5,070 nucleotides of DNA from Acidobacteriota bacterium (GTDB taxonomy: Bacteria > Acidobacteriota > UBA6911 > RPQK01 > JADFOI01): positions 1 to 5,070 of the forward strand of contig JACZQQ010000196.1 in NCBI GenBank assembly GCA_022545645.1. The letters run 5' to 3'. Numbering within the stretch: the stretch's first letter is position 1; every line of letters begins with the position of its first letter. Below, piece after piece: positions 1 to 5,070 of the stretch. Below the pieces are notes generated by a model. The model was given only the letters and a program-made list of their open reading frames with translations, did not search any database and was not told the origin of the DNA. The translations under genes and the position numbers were made by a program.

Positions 1-95
1 TCAGGGTAGGACTTACTTCAGAGATTAGAGTTATTCGGCACCTTAGGTTCCGAATCCGCACGAAAGCACGAAAGCACGAAGCGCGCTTCGCGCGA
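1..95. repeat. Intergenic tail with a hairpin, an 8-base tandem repeat and a palindrome
   Basis: No gene is seen here. Bases 33-55 form a hairpin: 33-38 pair with 50-55 and 40-42 with 46-48, with one C/T mismatch and a TTA loop. Bases 61-80 hold CGAAAGCA twice and a partial third copy. Bases 77-90 are a perfect 14-base palindrome, CGAAGCGCGCTTCG. The stretch lies just 3' of the GTPase gene, so the palindrome and hairpin could help end that transcript, but neither is followed by a T-run on the minus strand, so a classical intrinsic terminator is not supported. A REP-like intergenic repeat is an alternative. Confidence 0.5.
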
Positions 96-1058
96 TTACC
101 AATGAATTTCCACCAGATCCCCATCTTCCACGAGATAACTTCGTTCCACCATTTGACCGTCGAATTTAGCCTTGCCCCAGACTCGAGCAAACTTGAAATT
201 CTGGGCCAGCTCTCTGTGCACGGTCACGGCTACATCAAAAATCGTGCTTCCTTGTTTCAGCACATAAGGAGTGGGATGGGCTTCGGGTTTTTCCCCGGGA
301 GCCTTGGTGTAGACGCGGACGATTTCCAAGGCATCGAACAAAAGCTTGGGAATCTTGCCCAGGTCTTCTTCCGACAGAGCGGAGAAGGGCTCGGCCTGAA
401 AGTTCTCCTGGTACAATTCCTGCCAAGCTGAGAAATTCTCCTTCCCCTGAGGGTCGTCGATCTTGTTGCCGAGAACGAACAGGCGTGGGCCCCGGGAGCC
501 ATCGAACACGATTTGTCGATCCCTGAACGCAGCGAGGACGAAGTCTGTCTGCACCAGCAGATTGGGGTCGTTCACATCAAAAAGAAGTAATCCTGCATCC
601 GCTTGCTGGATCATGACCAGCTGCCATGGCTCCAGGATTTCCGGTGCCAGTGGGGGAGTGTCCACAAGCTGAATTCGAATATCCTGGTAAGGCAGCATTC
701 CTGGTAGAGGTTTCTGAGTCGTAAAGGGATATTGGGCCACTTTGGGTTCAGCGCGAGTGAGGTTTTTGAGAAGTTGTGACTTGCCGCTGTTGGGTGGACC
801 GCACAGGACCACCTGTCCGGCGCCTTCTTTTTCGACGTAGTGAAAGGGTTTTTGGGAGGCCTTCGGCTTTTTTTTCTGGCCCTCTTTACGCTGCCGTGAA
901 AGGCGGCGTTTGATGTCGGCCTGCATTTTCTCCGTTCCCTTGTGTTTAGGGATGGTGCGGAGCATTTCTTCGAGCGCCGCCACCTTCTCGGGGTTGCCGG
1001 AGGCACTTTTGAACCTCTGCTCAGCCTCAAGGTATGCGTGTGTCAAATTGGCCGGCAC
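96..1058 (-). CDS. DRG/Obg-like TGS-domain GTPase
   Basis: A 320-residue P-loop GTPase of the TRAFAC class, closest in layout to the DRG/Obg group, which as a family associates with ribosomes or RNA. Residues 1-55 are a helical N-terminal region, followed by a very basic linker (about 50-68, rich in K and R). The G domain shows G1 at 87-94 (GPPNSGKS), G2 threonines 113-114 in PFTTQKPLPG, G3 at 133-136 (DTPP, with proline where most GTPases have glycine), G4 NKID at 198-201 and a G5-like SA at 226-227. About 250-320 is a C-terminal TGS domain ending in VEDGDLVEIHW, as in DRG and Obg-like proteins. The start is GTG at 1058; the resulting MPANLT start agrees with homologues as I remember them. 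There is no Shine-Dalgarno sequence, but a TATAAT lies 7 bases upstream. It is a single gene, separated from the tRNA by about 660 bases. The fold is very secure; the precise cellular role is unknown. Confidence 0.93.
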   Translation of the reverse strand: MPANLTHAYLEAEQRFKSASGNPEKVAALEEMLRTIPKHKGTEKMQADIKRRLSRQRKEGQKKKPKASQKPFHYVEKEGAGQVVLCGPPNSGKSQLLKNLTRAEPKVAQYPFTTQKPLPGMLPYQDIRIQLVDTPPLAPEILEPWQLVMIQQADAGLLLFDVNDPNLLVQTDFVLAAFRDRQIVFDGSRGPRLFVLGNKIDDPQGKENFSAWQELYQENFQAEPFSALSEEDLGKIPKLLFDALEIVRVYTKAPGEKPEAHPTPYVLKQGSTIFDVAVTVHRELAQNFKFARVWGKAKFDGQMVERSYLVEDGDLVEIHW

Positions 1059-1064
1059 GGTTTT

Positions 1065-1070
1065 ATTATA
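1065..1070 (-). promoter_or_regulatory. -10 element for the GTPase gene, possibly leaderless
   Basis: On the minus strand this is a perfect TATAAT. Counting the usual 6-7 bases downstream puts transcription start at about 1058, which is the first base of the GTG start codon. No convincing -35 is seen 16-18 bases upstream (GACAAT at 1088-1093 is the nearest candidate, a poor match). No ribosome binding site lies between the box and the GTG, which fits a leaderless message. Confidence 0.55.
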
Positions 1071-1131
1071 AGAGTAAATCGTTGTTGATTGTCCGATTCA
1101 TTGTTGTGGGCACATGCTTGGTCAGCAAGGG

Positions 1132-1137
1132 TATAAT
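1132..1137 (+). promoter_or_regulatory. Plus-strand -10 element at the edge of the inverted repeat
   Basis: A perfect TATAAT reading rightwards, divergent from the GTPase promoter about 60 bases away. Transcription would begin near 1143-1144, just inside the left arm of the large inverted repeat, and run toward the small reading frame at 1212. No good -35 is seen at 16-18 bases, so the activity is uncertain. Confidence 0.4.
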
Positions 1138-1138
1138 A

Positions 1139-1381
1139 GTGTCTCGTCCCATGAATACCCATCACGTTTGCTGATGGGGCTTGGGAGGGAAGATTAAGGA
1201 GCGAGAAGAAGGTGATGCAGGGACATCGGCGACGACGAGTGACCCGCAAGCGGGTGCCCCGAGATCGCCCGCAACCCCCATCAGCCCGAAGGGTGGCGGC
1301 GGGACAGTATCGATTTCTTTGTCGCGAACTCGACGCCCTCGCACTCGCCACAAGCGTCATGGTATTCATGGGACAAGACAC
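1139..1381. repeat. Long inverted repeat with nested stems (MITE-like or structured RNA)
   Basis: The arm 1139-1170 is the reverse complement of 1351-1381 over 31 aligned pairs. The outer 21 pairs have a single mismatch (C1145/A1375). Going inward there is one extra base (C1160), one C/C mismatch and one G-T wobble. Directly inside, GCTGATGGGG at 1170-1179 is perfectly complementary to CCCCATCAGC at 1276-1285, and ACCCGCAAGCGGGT at 1242-1255 is a self-complementary hairpin. The arms could be terminal repeats of a 243-base non-autonomous element, but no target-site duplication is visible at 1138/1382. The nested stems could equally be a folded RNA made from the plus-strand TATAAT. Confidence 0.75.
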
Positions 1382-1439
1382 TCAGTCTCTAAAGTCGGGG
1401 TCAGGCCATCTCTCACAAGCGGGTGGGGGTGGAATTTAA
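1212..1439 (+). CDS. Possible small basic protein, unrecognised
   Basis: A 75-codon frame starting GTG at 1212 or ATG at 1215 and ending TAA at 1437-1439. In its favour are an AAGGAG at 1196-1201 (10 bases from the GTG), a second purine-rich AAGAAGG at 1206-1212, and an upstream plus-strand TATAAT. The product has a strongly basic N-terminus (HRRRRVTRKR), then an amphipathic-looking stretch (QYRFLCRELDALALATSVMV), and a glycine-rich tail. I recognise no family. Against it: it lies on the strand opposite to every other gene, lies mostly inside the inverted repeat, and its MVFMGQDTQ segment is simply what the right arm encodes in this frame. It may be an accidental frame in a mobile or RNA element. 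Confidence 0.3.
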   Translation: MMQGHRRRRVTRKRVPRDRPQPPSARRVAAGQYRFLCRELDALALATSVMVFMGQDTQSLKSGSGHLSQAGGGGI

Positions 1440-1719
1440 TGAACCTTTTCGCCAGCCTGACGTCTATGGATTAACAGATGGTGTGGGGAGGAGACAGTAT
1501 CTTCTCTCCTTCTTGAAAGCCCAATGGAGCACCCCCAGTTACTGGCTTCCTCCCCGCTCTATCCACCCTGGTTCCCCCCATCCCTACTTCATTCAGGCGC
1601 CTGTCAGTTGGGGCAGTGTTTGCCAGGATGATGCATCCATCCTCTATTGTAGTGAAGAGAACCTATGCATCATTCAGGGCAGGAGTCTGTCCGAGTCATA
1701 GATGGGGTCGAAGAAATCC
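1440..1719. other. Stretch without a supported gene, downstream of tRNA-Ser
   Basis: No recognisable gene or clear terminator for the tRNA is seen. A plus-strand frame from GTG 1423 to the stop at 1699-1701 (92 codons) has protein-like but unrecognisable composition and no ribosome binding site, so it is not called. The minus strand of about 1545-1590 is G-rich with several G-runs. ATGATGCAT at 1628-1636 and its complement at 1665-1673 form a 9-bp inverted repeat with a 28-base interior, without a T-run after it. Confidence 0.5.
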
Positions 1720-1809
<90 letters not shown>

Positions 1810-1849
1810 GGATGGGGACGACTCCAAAAGTGCTCCGAAAGGATGCTGT

Positions 1850-1878
1850 ATTGTAGAAAATGCGGGAGTTCCGGTCAA
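1850..1878 (-). promoter_or_regulatory. Sigma-70-type promoter for tRNA-Ser
   Basis: On the minus strand, TTGACC (1878-1873) and TACAAT (1855-1850) are separated by exactly 17 bases, each one mismatch from consensus. Transcription would begin near 1843, giving a leader of about 34 bases before the mature tRNA 5' end at 1809, to be removed by RNase P. It lies in the gap between the lipoprotein stop and the tRNA, so the tRNA need not depend on read-through. Confidence 0.8.
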
Positions 1879-1903
1879 ACCTATCCTCAGCCCCGATGAC
1901 GCG

Positions 1904-2665
1904 CTAAGGGAGTGTCACTTCAACTTCCCGGCTCAAACTAAAGCTGAACTTGTGCTCAGGCTGAAATTCGACTTCCTTGCCCTTGGTGGTCAGCACGGTG
2001 GCCGTACCGGCCCCGCCCCCAACCGCAGCACCGACGGCGACACCCTTTTTGCCACCGATAATTCCGCCCAGCAACGCACCCACACCGGCAGCTCCGCCGA
2101 TGACCTTGGCATCTCGGCTTTGGGTGCCTTCGGCCTGAATAGTAATATTTCCGGTCTTGACCCGAAGCGGCTCTTCCCGAAGACGAAGTTCTGTCAGGGT
2201 AATGGTCATTTCGGCCCGGCCCTCGACCCGGCCTGACCCTTCGGCGGCCAACAGGGTGCCATAGGCTTTCGCTCCCTCTGGAAACACCACCTTCCCATCA
2301 ACCACCACATCCTGGTCCAGTATGGCGACGAACTCATCGCCGGCTTTATGGGTCCGGGTACTCATCGGCTCTGCCAAGCGGACCTCCAGCACGGTCCCCA
2401 CAGGGACCCTGATCGTTACAGGTTCAGGAGGGGGGAGTGGTTCGGCGGCTACGGATTCGCTCACAAACTCCTGCTGCTCAGCTGGCGGAGAAGAAACCTC
2501 TGCTCCTGACTCTGGCTTTGGCTGCTCAGGCAGGGATGCTTCTTCGCTTTCAGCTAGATCGGAAAGGGACTGATCGGCGGGCTGTTGGGCCTCCTCTGAA
2601 GTCCCACCGCAGGCAAACAGGCCGATCAATGAAAGAATCGGAAAGAGAGTCGGATGTCTGAACAT
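1904..2665 (-). CDS. Glycine-zipper lipoprotein of unknown function
   Basis: A 253-residue predicted lipoprotein. Residues 1-18 are a signal peptide ending in the lipobox LFAC, with Cys19 as the lipidation site. The next residues are G-G rather than D, which by the E. coli sorting rule would favour the outer membrane. Residues 22-82 are a low-complexity acidic and proline-rich tether (E, P, S, Q). About 83-180 form a beta-rich domain (VPVGTVLEVRLAEPMSTRTH, then VVVDGKVVFPEGAKAYGTL). About 190-220 are a glycine zipper (GGAAGVGALLGGIIGG and on), a motif of membrane-inserting or oligomerising helices. A final beta stretch ends in SREVEVTLP. I chose ATG 2665 because AGGAG (2676-2672) sits 6 bases upstream and the signal peptide starts there; the frame stays open 78 codons further but would overlap the upstream gene and bury the signal. 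Similar envelope proteins exist, but I can assign no function. Confidence 0.85.
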   Translation of the reverse strand: MFRHPTLFPILSLIGLFACGGTSEEAQQPADQSLSDLAESEEASLPEQPKPESGAEVSSPPAEQQEFVSESVAAEPLPPPEPVTIRVPVGTVLEVRLAEPMSTRTHKAGDEFVAILDQDVVVDGKVVFPEGAKAYGTLLAAEGSGRVEGRAEMTITLTELRLREEPLRVKTGNITIQAEGTQSRDAKVIGGAAGVGALLGGIIGGKKGVAVGAAVGGGAGTATVLTTKGKEVEFQPEHKFSFSLSREVEVTLP

Positions 2666-2692
2666 AGATTTCTCCTCTTCTAGATTGCAGGC

Positions 2693-2747
2693 TAGCCGGG
2701 ATGATGCATACTCCCGGCTAAAGATGCCTTTAGAGGAAACAAGTTTC
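2693..2747 (-). promoter_or_regulatory. Three consecutive inverted repeats in the leader of the lipoprotein gene
   Basis: Stem A: 2693-2701 (TAGCCGGGA) pairs perfectly with 2712-2720 across a 10-base loop. Stem B: CTAAAG 2718-2723 pairs with CTTTAG 2728-2733 across a 4-base loop. Stem C: GAAAC 2736-2740 with GTTTC 2743-2747. A and B share bases 2718-2720, so they cannot both form fully. No T-run follows any stem on either strand, so an intrinsic terminator is not supported. Possible roles are mRNA processing between the larA-like gene and the lipoprotein gene, attenuation, or protein binding. No clear promoter was found in this 97-base gap. Confidence 0.6.
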
Positions 2748-2762
2748 AAAGAAGTGCAGGGG

Positions 2763-4337
2763 CTACGAAACTTCGCACAGCCATAAGGGGGGCCAGTGGA
2801 ACTGGGTGATGGAAACACTCCTCTGGCTGAGTGCGGACTGTGCCATCTCAATGGCTTCCGGAAGGCTCTTTGCGGTATCGAATCCAAGGGTGGTAGCAAC
2901 TTCTTGATCCCGGGCCTTGACCACGATGATTTTGCTCAAATACTCCATGGCATAGCACCCCCAATACCACATGTAAAAAGGGTGGGCTCCGTGGTAAGCG
3001 TAAGAATTGCGGTAAAGGTCAATATAGCGCTCGTTACAAGCGAACTCCTCTTCATATTTCTCGATCTCAGCGGCCACCTTGGTCTGGGTCAGGACACGAT
3101 CGAAGAACTCGATATAGGAAGGATGATGAAGGGGATGAAAGATTCGCTCCAGCGGATGAAAGAGGATCATCACCCCACCTCTACGGACCAACGGCTTTCC
3201 GATATAGAGGTTAAAGAGATAACCCGCTGTCAAATTCACGATCAACAGAGGGTTCATCATGGAATTGACGTTATAGGGACCGATATAGGGAACTCCCGCC
3301 AGGAGTACATCGGACTGCCCTTCAACCGGCACGACCTGTTGCTTCAATACATTTTCAAGGGTCTTTTCATGCACGGAGTCGTTCCTTCCCGCCTGGATGC
3401 TGGTCATCCCGTAGGGGGCCCGCATCTGCATGAAAGCCCTGCGCCTGACCGAGGCCGGCGTCATCGCCAGAACCCCTCTACTCACATGCAAGTTGAGCTT
3501 ATCGAATGCATTGAGGTGGCGTTCCTGTTTTTGGAGAAAACCGAAAGCCTTGGGAAAGGTGTTGGTATCCAATGTGGTTTCGATGTGGAAAATATTCTGG
3601 TTCTCTTCGAGGACCTTCCCCATGCGGTCCAGCACATGATGCAGTTCCGAGCTTGGAGGATGCATATAGGATTGGGAGTGCATGAGGGCATGAACGTTGT
3701 GGTGATGCTTCAGGCTGCGGTAGGTGGAGAGTCCGGTGAGAATAGACTTGTTTCCACCGTCCATGCTGGAGAGGTTCATGTTGACATAGATGAGAAGGTC
3801 GGATTGGGCTGCCCGGCCGTTGATCTCAATGACCTCCCCCTTTTCCGTCTCTCCAAGGTACTCGATGTTTTCCTTATCCTCCGCATCGTGGTTGTACAGC
3901 CTGTCAGGGTAAAACTCATCAAGCACCTTCGCCCCGACACAGTGGCGGATTTCCGGTTCTGTCATTCTTCGATGCAAGCCCGTTGCTATAATCAGGTGAA
4001 TGTCCGTGACCCCGCCACTTGCCAATTTTTCCAACACCACTTCCAGGATCAGCTGTCGCAGGTCCGGCCTTTGCATCGGAGGCAGGGGTAACGAGAGGTC
4101 ATCAATAGTAACCGTTACCTTCATCCCTGGTCTCAGCTGTGCCGAGAGAGGTGGGCATCCCAGGGGATTCTCGATGGCTTGCTCCGTAGCAGCCTTGACG
4201 GCCTTGATGGCTTCCAAAGGAGCCGGGGCATAAATCACGCGAGTTCCCTCGGGTACCTCCTCATATAAGAAATTTTCCGCGTAGTGAAACAACAGCTTCT
4301 CGCCCGGCTTTGTGTAATAGATGCAGTCGTTACTCAT
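2763..4337 (-). CDS. LarA-like nickel-pincer racemase/epimerase homologue (DUF2088)
   Basis: A 524-residue protein of the lactate racemase LarA superfamily, about 100 residues longer than LarA. Known members use a nickel-pincer nucleotide to move a hydride at the alpha carbon of 2-hydroxy acids. The DDLSLPLP segment (79-86) matches the D-x-T-R-P loop but lacks the arginine. IATGLHRRMTEPE carries His122, matching catalytic His108 of Lactobacillus plantarum LarA. GGNKS gives Lys197, matching the pincer-linked Lys184. His213, 16 residues on, matches nickel ligand His200 with identical spacing. The site of the second catalytic histidine (174 in LarA) is Met187. A His- and Tyr-rich C-terminal region (about 390-470) is unlike LarA in my memory. 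The start at ATG 4337 lies 2 bases after the dehydrogenase stop, implying translational coupling; a start at 4397 would overlap that gene by 58 bases. No cofactor genes (larB, larC, larE) are in view. Family firm; substrate unknown. Confidence 0.85.
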   Translation of the reverse strand: MSNDCIYYTKPGEKLLFHYAENFLYEEVPEGTRVIYAPAPLEAIKAVKAATEQAIENPLGCPPLSAQLRPGMKVTVTIDDLSLPLPPMQRPDLRQLILEVVLEKLASGGVTDIHLIIATGLHRRMTEPEIRHCVGAKVLDEFYPDRLYNHDAEDKENIEYLGETEKGEVIEINGRAAQSDLLIYVNMNLSSMDGGNKSILTGLSTYRSLKHHHNVHALMHSQSYMHPPSSELHHVLDRMGKVLEENQNIFHIETTLDTNTFPKAFGFLQKQERHLNAFDKLNLHVSRGVLAMTPASVRRRAFMQMRAPYGMTSIQAGRNDSVHEKTLENVLKQQVVPVEGQSDVLLAGVPYIGPYNVNSMMNPLLIVNLTAGYLFNLYIGKPLVRRGGVMILFHPLERIFHPLHHPSYIEFFDRVLTQTKVAAEIEKYEEEFACNERYIDLYRNSYAYHGAHPFYMWYWGCYAMEYLSKIIVVKARDQEVATTLGFDTAKSLPEAIEMAQSALSQRSVSITQFHWPPLWLCEVS

Positions 4338-4339
4338 GG

Positions 4340-5070
4340 TCACTCGAATTGAAACACCGTTTTGGTGACTTTCGACTGGCCCGTGTTCAGGGCACACTGG
4401 ACCGCGGCTCGATAATCCTTCAGTGGAAATTTGGCTCCCACAATCCCGGCCAGGCTATCCCTCTGGGCAACCAGGAGCTCCAGCGCCCGCCGAAAAGTGG
4501 CGGGCTCGCTGGTGTAGCTGCCTTTCACCACGAGTTCCTTGTGCCAAATCGCTGTCCAGTCGATATTTCTTGGGACACCCGGCATGCCGACCAGAATAAC
4601 CGAGCCCCCGCCGCGCGTAAACCGCAGGGCGTCGTCAAGGGTCCGCCCTGAACCCACACAGTCAAAACAGATATCGGCACCTCCAACTGCAGTGGGCCTT
4701 CCAAACTCCGGTTGATACAAGCGGGCATTCAGAATTTGAGCAAGTTCTGGGTACGGTTCTCCTGCTTGAACCACAACGTCGGCTCCCAGACGATCGGCGA
4801 CCTCCTGCTGGTGGGGATGTTTGACTACCATGACAACCCTACAGGCACTTCCCACACCTCGGATTGCTGCCAGCGTGAGGGCTCCCATGGAGCCGCATCC
4901 CAGAATGAGGACCGTGCAATCATCTGCCAATGGGGCCTTCCGCACGGCCTGCAGCGCACAACTCAGTGGCTCCGCAATCACGGCCTGTTCGTTGGAAAGT
5001 TGGTCAGGGACCGGGTGGAGTTGTTTGTAGTGAGCCACAAAGCTCTCACTCCAACCGCCGCCCGTATCCC
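4340..5070 (-). CDS. Medium-chain (zinc-type) alcohol dehydrogenase-like oxidoreductase, N-terminus outside window
   Basis: The C-terminal 242 residues of an MDR-superfamily dehydrogenase; usual length is about 340-380, so roughly the first third, with the N-terminal zinc-site residues, lies beyond the right edge. The frame is open to the edge (DTGGGWSESF precedes VAHYKQLHPV), so the GTG at 5038 is internal and not the start. Seen in order: the family segment GGGWSES and AEPLSCAL, then the Rossmann motif GCGSMG (residues 57-62 of the fragment), a second strand ending VVKHP, FDCVGSGRTLDDAL, and GGGSVILVGMPG near the dinucleotide site. Lys-His after the second strand, with no acidic residue there, hints at NADP preference, but this is inference. 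It reads into the larA-like gene with a TGA-CC-ATG junction, so the two proteins likely share a pathway, plausibly oxidation of a hydroxy or sugar acid. Threonine- or sorbitol-dehydrogenase-like relatives are the alternatives for exact identity. Confidence 0.9.
   Translation of the reverse strand, partial: DTGGGWSESFVAHYKQLHPVPDQLSNEQAVIAEPLSCALQAVRKAPLADDCTVLILGCGSMGALTLAAIRGVGSACRVVMVVKHPHQQEVADRLGADVVVQAGEPYPELAQILNARLYQPEFGRPTAVGGADICFDCVGSGRTLDDALRFTRGGGSVILVGMPGVPRNIDWTAIWHKELVVKGSYTSEPATFRRALELLVAQRDSLAGIVGAKFPLKDYRAAVQCALNTGQSKVTKTVFQFE

Noticed and set aside
61..90. CRISPR-like or terminator reading of the CGAAAGCA repeats and palindrome
   Set aside because: Units are 8 bases with no spacers, and no T-run follows the palindrome on the minus strand.
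1043..1381. A 112-codon minus-strand frame across the inverted repeat
   Set aside because: It overlaps the GTPase start, has no ribosome binding site seen, and its GIHGTRH segment is just the repeat arm read in this frame.
1423..1701. A 92-codon plus-strand frame
   Set aside because: The composition is protein-like, but it has no ribosome site, no recognised motif and lies opposite the tRNA transcript's downstream region; insufficient to call.
2666..2899. N-terminal extension of the lipoprotein frame to a start at 2899
   Set aside because: It would overlap the larA-like gene by 137 bases and bury the signal peptide. The ATG at 2665 has an ideal AGGAG and a lipobox at the right distance.
2796..4091. 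A 431-codon open frame on the plus strand, opposite the larA-like gene
   Set aside because: It lies entirely within the strongly supported LarA homologue, its product looks like no protein family, and long antisense frames arise readily opposite GC-rich coding sequence.
4338..4397. Upstream start for the larA-like gene at 4397
   Set aside because: The extra 20 residues are encoded inside the dehydrogenase gene and do not look like the family's N-terminus; ATG 4337 gives the typical tight operon junction.

Overview
This 5,070-base window looks like chromosomal DNA from an environmental, moderately GC-rich bacterium. Support for a bacterium comes from the bacterial promoter and Shine-Dalgarno signals, a class II tRNA with an encoded CCA end, a lipobox lipoprotein, and a DRG/Obg-like GTPase beginning MPANLT, a start I associate (from memory) with phyla such as Nitrospirota, NC10, Planctomycetota and Desulfobacterota. 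The phylum cannot be settled from the sequence alone. All four confident protein genes and the tRNA lie on the minus strand, so the window is best read from right to left.

Right half (5070 to 2763): the C-terminal two thirds of a medium-chain, alcohol/threonine-dehydrogenase-like oxidoreductase run in from the right edge. Its stop is 2 bases from the start of a LarA-like (DUF2088) nickel-pincer racemase/epimerase homologue. The pair is almost certainly one operon, and suggests epimerisation plus oxidation of a hydroxy acid or sugar acid. The LarA homologue keeps three of the expected nickel/cofactor/catalytic positions but lacks the second catalytic histidine and the arginine of the substrate/cofactor loop, so its chemistry or substrate is probably not that of lactate racemase.

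Middle (2762 to 1720): a 97-base gap holding three consecutive small inverted repeats leads into a gene for a lipoprotein with a glycine zipper. After it comes a well-formed tRNA-Ser(GCU) with its own near-consensus promoter (TTGACC, 17 bases, TACAAT).

Left half (1719 to 1): about 660 bases between the tRNA and the GTPase gene hold no confidently recognised gene. They do contain a striking 31-bp near-perfect inverted repeat spanning 1139-1381, with further nested stems inside, a plus-strand TATAAT just outside the left arm, and a small basic reading frame with a plausible ribosome binding site. This may be a MITE-like element, a structured RNA, or a small gene with a folded leader. The GTPase gene that follows (1058 to 96) has a perfect TATAAT placed so that transcription would start at or next to its GTG, suggesting a leaderless mRNA. 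The last 95 bases carry a hairpin and a short tandem repeat.
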